DNA from: CBDFNC01 sp965249895
Lineage (GTDB): Bacteria > Pseudomonadota > Gammaproteobacteria > Enterobacterales > CBDFNC01
Reading direction: 5' to 3'
DNA: 64,000 nucleotides
NCBI GenBank assembly: GCA_965249895.1
Contig: CBDFNC010000001.1
Span: 682,001 to 746,000, forward strand
Shown: in pieces, positions 61,119 through 64,000 of the stretch
Layout of the letters: every line of letters begins with the position of its first letter
Position numbering within the stretch: the first letter of the stretch is position 1
Program-made: the position numbers and the translations under genes
The notes under the pieces: generated by a model
Seen by the model: only the letters and a program-made list of their open reading frames with translations
Database searches by the model: none
Told to the model about the DNA's origin: nothing

Positions 61119-61709
61119 ATGAGCAATGAACCTGTCGATACTGGTCGCCGCAGGTTCCTGACTGCCACTACAGCTGTAGTTGGTGGTGTGGGAGCTGTGG
61201 GTGCTGCGGTTCCATTTATAGCATCGTGGAACCCGAGTGCCAAAGCGAAAGCTGCCGGTGCTCCGGTAGAAGTAGATATTAGCAAGATTGAACCCGGTCA
61301 ATTAATTCGTGTCGAATGGCGAGGAAAACCTGTATGGGTAGTATCCCGCACAGACGCTGTAATGGATGGCCTGGCTAAACATGACGATAAACTGAGGGAT
61401 CCTTCCTCAGCCGAGCCACAACAGCCAGAATATGCGACTAACCCTGGACGCTCCATAAAACCCACACTGTTTGTGGCTGTGGGTCTTTGTACCCACCTGG
61501 GCTGTTCACCGACATATCTACCTGACAGCTTCTCTGAGCAAGTTGAGGGTATAGACTCCGGCTTTTTCTGCCCATGTCACGGTTCCAAGTTTGATATGGC
61601 TGGCCGGGTGTTCTCAGGTGTTCCCGCACCACTAAACTTAGTTGTCCCGCCACACCACTATAGTGATGATAGAACTATAGTGGTGGGCCTAAATAAGGGA
61701 GAAGCCTAA
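61119..61709 (+). CDS. petA: Cytochrome bc1 Rieske iron-sulfur subunit
   Basis: A 196-residue membrane-anchored [2Fe-2S] protein of ubiquinol-cytochrome c reductase. Twin-arginine-type signal anchor (RRRFLTATT), and cluster ligands C124-T-H126-L-G-C129 and C151-P-C153-H154. Overlaps petB by 1 nt. Confidence 0.97.
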   Translation: MSNEPVDTGRRRFLTATTAVVGGVGAVGAAVPFIASWNPSAKAKAAGAPVEVDISKIEPGQLIRVEWRGKPVWVVSRTDAVMDGLAKHDDKLRDPSSAEPQQPEYATNPGRSIKPTLFVAVGLCTHLGCSPTYLPDSFSEQVEGIDSGFFCPCHGSKFDMAGRVFSGVPAPLNLVVPPHHYSDDRTIVVGLNKGEA

Positions 61710-62977
61710 TGTTTAAAGGTCTAATCGATTGGGTCGATGCCAGAATTCCAATGACGGATACCTGGAATAAGCATCTTGCCCAATACCCGACACCGATCAA
61801 TTTTAACTTCTGGTACCTGTTTGGCTCGCTGGCCATGCTGGTATTGGTTAATCAGATCCTGACAGGTATCTGGCTGACCATGAACTATAACCCTTCCGGT
61901 GAAGGGGCGTTCGCTTCTATTGAATACATTATGCGGGATGTAGATTACGGCTGGCTGCTGCGTTATATGCACAGTACCGGTGCGTCTGCGTTTTTCGTGG
62001 TGGTCTACCTGCATATGTTCCGCGGCCTGATGTACGGCTCCTACCAGAAACCCAGGGAACTTCTCTGGATCTTCGGTATGTTGATCTTCCTGGCGCTAAT
62101 GGCAGAAGCCTTTATGGGTTACCTGCTGCCTTGGGGCCAAATGTCGTTCTGGGGAGCTCAGGTAATTATCTCCCTGTTTGGCGCGATACCTATTATTGGT
62201 GATGACCTGACGCTATGGATCCGTGGTGACTATGTTATCTCGGGTGCGACGCTGACGCGTTTCTTCGCCTTGCATGTCATTGCATTACCATTGGTTATCG
62301 TGGCGCTGGTATTCTTACACATAGTTGCCCTGCATGAAGTGGGCTCTAACAACCCGGAAGGCATCAGCATTAAGAAGCCCAAGGGCAGTGTGCCTGAAGG
62401 TGAAAAGAGCAAATTTAAGTTCCATAAACAATATAGTGACAAATACGATATTGTTGATGCGGCGCCTTTCTTCCCATATTTCGTCGTCAAAGATATAATG
62501 GGTGTGGCCGTCTTCTTGTTCTTCTTCTGTTACGTTATCTTCTTTATGCCGGAAGGTGGTGGCTACTTCCTGGAGAAACCTAACTTCGAAGCGGCTAACC
62601 CGCTGAAGACGCCAGAGCATATTGCACCTGTATGGTACTTCACGCCTTTCTATGCAATTCTGCGGGCGATCCCAGATAAGTTGGGCGGCGTGATTATGAT
62701 GGGTCTGTCAATTGCCGTACTGTTTGTACTGCCTTGGTTAGACCGTTGTAAAGTCAGTTCCATCAAATACCGTAGTATTTGGCATAAACTGAACCTGACT
62801 CAGTTTATTGTTTGTTTCATTGTCCTTGGCGTACTGGGTGCTATCCCGACCACCGCTGGTCGTACCATACTGGCACAGGTTACTACCTTTGGTTATTTTG
62901 CCTATTTCGTGCTGCTGTGGTTGTACAGTAAAAACGAGAAGACTAAACCTGTACCAGAGAGGATCCCATACAAATGA
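61709..62977 (+). CDS. petB: Cytochrome b of the bc1 complex
   Basis: A 422-residue, eight-helix membrane subunit carrying two b hemes and the quinone sites. Family text includes YNPSGEGAFASIEYIMRDV, GYLLPWGQMSFWGAQVI and PEHIAPVWYFTPFYAILRAIP. Overlaps petC by 4 nt. Confidence 0.98.
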   Translation: MFKGLIDWVDARIPMTDTWNKHLAQYPTPINFNFWYLFGSLAMLVLVNQILTGIWLTMNYNPSGEGAFASIEYIMRDVDYGWLLRYMHSTGASAFFVVVYLHMFRGLMYGSYQKPRELLWIFGMLIFLALMAEAFMGYLLPWGQMSFWGAQVIISLFGAIPIIGDDLTLWIRGDYVISGATLTRFFALHVIALPLVIVALVFLHIVALHEVGSNNPEGISIKKPKGSVPEGEKSKFKFHKQYSDKYDIVDAAPFFPYFVVKDIMGVAVFLFFFCYVIFFMPEGGGYFLEKPNFEAANPLKTPEHIAPVWYFTPFYAILRAIPDKLGGVIMMGLSIAVLFVLPWLDRCKVSSIKYRSIWHKLNLTQFIVCFIVLGVLGAIPTTAGRTILAQVTTFGYFAYFVLLWLYSKNEKTKPVPERIPYK

Positions 62978-63708
62978 AACGGATAATTTTTATATTATTT
63001 GCTCTGTTACCAGGGTTAGCTATGGCCGCGGGTCCTAGTATTCCTTTAGACAAGGCAAACTATGACCTGGAAGACAAGGCGTCTTTGCAAAGCGGTGCTA
63101 AGTTGTTTGTAAACTATTGTCTGGCCTGTCACAGTACTCAGTATCAGAGATACGAAAGGGTAGCCAATGACTTGGATATCCCAAATGAACTGATGTTGGA
63201 AAACCTGGTGTTTACCGACTCAAAGATCGGTGACCTGATGCACAATGCCATGGATATAGATGATGGCGCTAAATGGTTTGGTGCTCCACCTCCAGACCTT
63301 ACTTTAGTTGCTCGTGTGCGTGGCGCCGATTGGTTGTATACTTATTTACGTTCTTTCTATCGTGATGAAAGCCGTCCATTTGGTGTGAATAACCTGGTCT
63401 TTAAAGACGTAGGTATGCCTCACGTTCTGGAAGAGCTGCAGGGAATTCCCGAGGCTGTATACATTACAGAAATCATCGATGGTGAAGAGCATAAAACTCT
63501 GGAACGTATCGAAGCGGATGGCTCAGGTGAGCTAAGTCCCGATGAATATGACCTGGCCGTGCTAGATATGGTAAACTTCCTAGTCTATGCAGGTGAACCT
63601 AGTCGCCTGGAACGTGAAAGTTTAGGCGTTTGGGTTTTAGGTTTTATCGTTATCTTCTTTATCGTATCTTTGCTGTTGAAGAAAGAGTACTTCAGAGATC
63701 TGCATTAA
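62974..63708 (+). CDS. petC: Cytochrome c1 of the bc1 complex
   Basis: A 244-residue c-type cytochrome with signal peptide (MKRIIFILFALLPGLAMA), heme site C49-L-A-C52-H53, and C-terminal anchor helix (VWVLGFIVIFFIVSLLL). Third gene of the petABC operon. Confidence 0.97.
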   Translation: MKRIIFILFALLPGLAMAAGPSIPLDKANYDLEDKASLQSGAKLFVNYCLACHSTQYQRYERVANDLDIPNELMLENLVFTDSKIGDLMHNAMDIDDGAKWFGAPPPDLTLVARVRGADWLYTYLRSFYRDESRPFGVNNLVFKDVGMPHVLEELQGIPEAVYITEIIDGEEHKTLERIEADGSGELSPDEYDLAVLDMVNFLVYAGEPSRLERESLGVWVLGFIVIFFIVSLLLKKEYFRDLH

Positions 63709-63806
63709 TCTGCCTTCCCGATTAAAGGAAGAGTAGAAATTTCGGGCAATGTCGGTTATTAATACCGCCATTGCCTTTTGTGTTTGTAATAGAATTGGAG
63801 GGGTTC

Positions 63807-64000
63807 ATGGCTGTAGCCGCTAACAAACGCTCAGTAATGACGTTATTTTCTGGTGCATCTGATCTGTATAGCCATCAGGTACGCATTGTCCTGGCGGAAA
63901 AAGGGGTCACCGTTGAAATCAATCAAGTAGACCCAAACAACCTGCCAGAAGATCTTGTCGAGTTAAATTCCTACAAGTCTGTCCCTACATTGATTGACCG
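63807..64000 (+). CDS. sspA: Stringent starvation protein A, 5' part
   Basis: The first 64 codons of an SspA: glutathione-transferase-like fold start SVMTLFSGASDLYSHQVRIV and LAEKGVTVEINQVDP, with SVPTLIDR at the window edge. It associates with RNA polymerase in stationary phase in E. coli. GGAGGGG precedes the ATG. petC-sspA order is usual in gammaproteobacteria. Confidence 0.95.
   Translation, partial: MAVAANKRSVMTLFSGASDLYSHQVRIVLAEKGVTVEINQVDPNNLPEDLVELNSYKSVPTLID

Noticed and set aside
60686..61285. 199-residue minus-strand open frame across the petA promoter and rpsI array
   Set aside because: It crosses a strong terminator, a promoter and the petA start, and matches nothing.

Overview
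The window is chromosomal DNA from a gammaproteobacterium, most likely a marine member of the Alteromonadales. The evidence is a complete MSHA type IV pilus locus, the order csrD-msh-mreBCD-maf-rng-yhdP-nit-tldD, the rpoN/lpt/mla block and zapE-rplM-rpsI-petABC-sspA. The genus cannot be fixed from sequence alone. Both edges cut genes: uvrA on the left and sspA on the right.

Layout. 1-5.4 kb: uvrA (minus, partial), a CsgD/VpsT-type regulator (minus), the transporter yajR and ssb. 5.9-27.5 kb: csrD, then mshI-(PilN-like)-J-K-L-M-N-E-G-F-B-A-C-D-O-P-Q, the assembly machine and pilins of an adhesive pilus. A wrecked MshQ-like gene and two MITE-like elements lie just before the intact mshQ. 27.6-39.3 kb: mreB, mreC, mreD, maf, rng, yhdP, a nitrilase-family amidase and tldD. 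39.4-42.8 kb: yjgA (minus), pmbA, mgtE (minus). 43.4-49.8 kb, minus: yrbG, lptC, lptA, lptB, rpoN, hpf, ptsN, rapZ, npr; kdsD and kdsC, which sit between yrbG and lptC in E. coli, are absent. 49.9-54.7 kb: mlaFEDCB, ibaG, murA. 54.9-58.0 kb, minus: degS, degQ and a decayed yhcB (zapG). 58.2-64 kb: zapE, rplM, rpsI, petABC, sspA.

Gene logic. The first third is about attachment under c-di-GMP control: MshE carries the tandem N-terminal c-di-GMP-binding motif, the regulator at 2.4 kb has a VpsT-like W-x-S-R motif, and csrD is a degenerate GGDEF/EAL protein. The rest is mainly envelope construction (mre, lpt, mla, murA, yhdP, degS/degQ), nitrogen-PTS/sigma-54 and ribosome/respiration housekeeping.

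The most unusual property is a recurring pattern in which the end of a gene is copied, often in tandem, into the adjoining intergenic space. Copies of 3' ends including the stop codon follow mshG (8 extra copies, 78/81-bp periods, all in frame), the nitrilase-like gene (6 extra), rpsI (5 extra, mostly 88 bp), murA (one short in-frame copy with synonymous changes) and mlaD (one decayed copy). Copies of 5' ends precede mshM (three 173-bp units, each a 60-codon overlapping mini-ORF) and mgtE (two diverged copies of the start region). Two dispersed repeat families, a GTAGGAGCCGAA...GCTCCTAC palindromic element and a TAGTGTCC...GGACACTA MITE-like element, fill several other gaps. I know of no named system that explains the gene-end arrays, and I treat them as the main discovery candidate.
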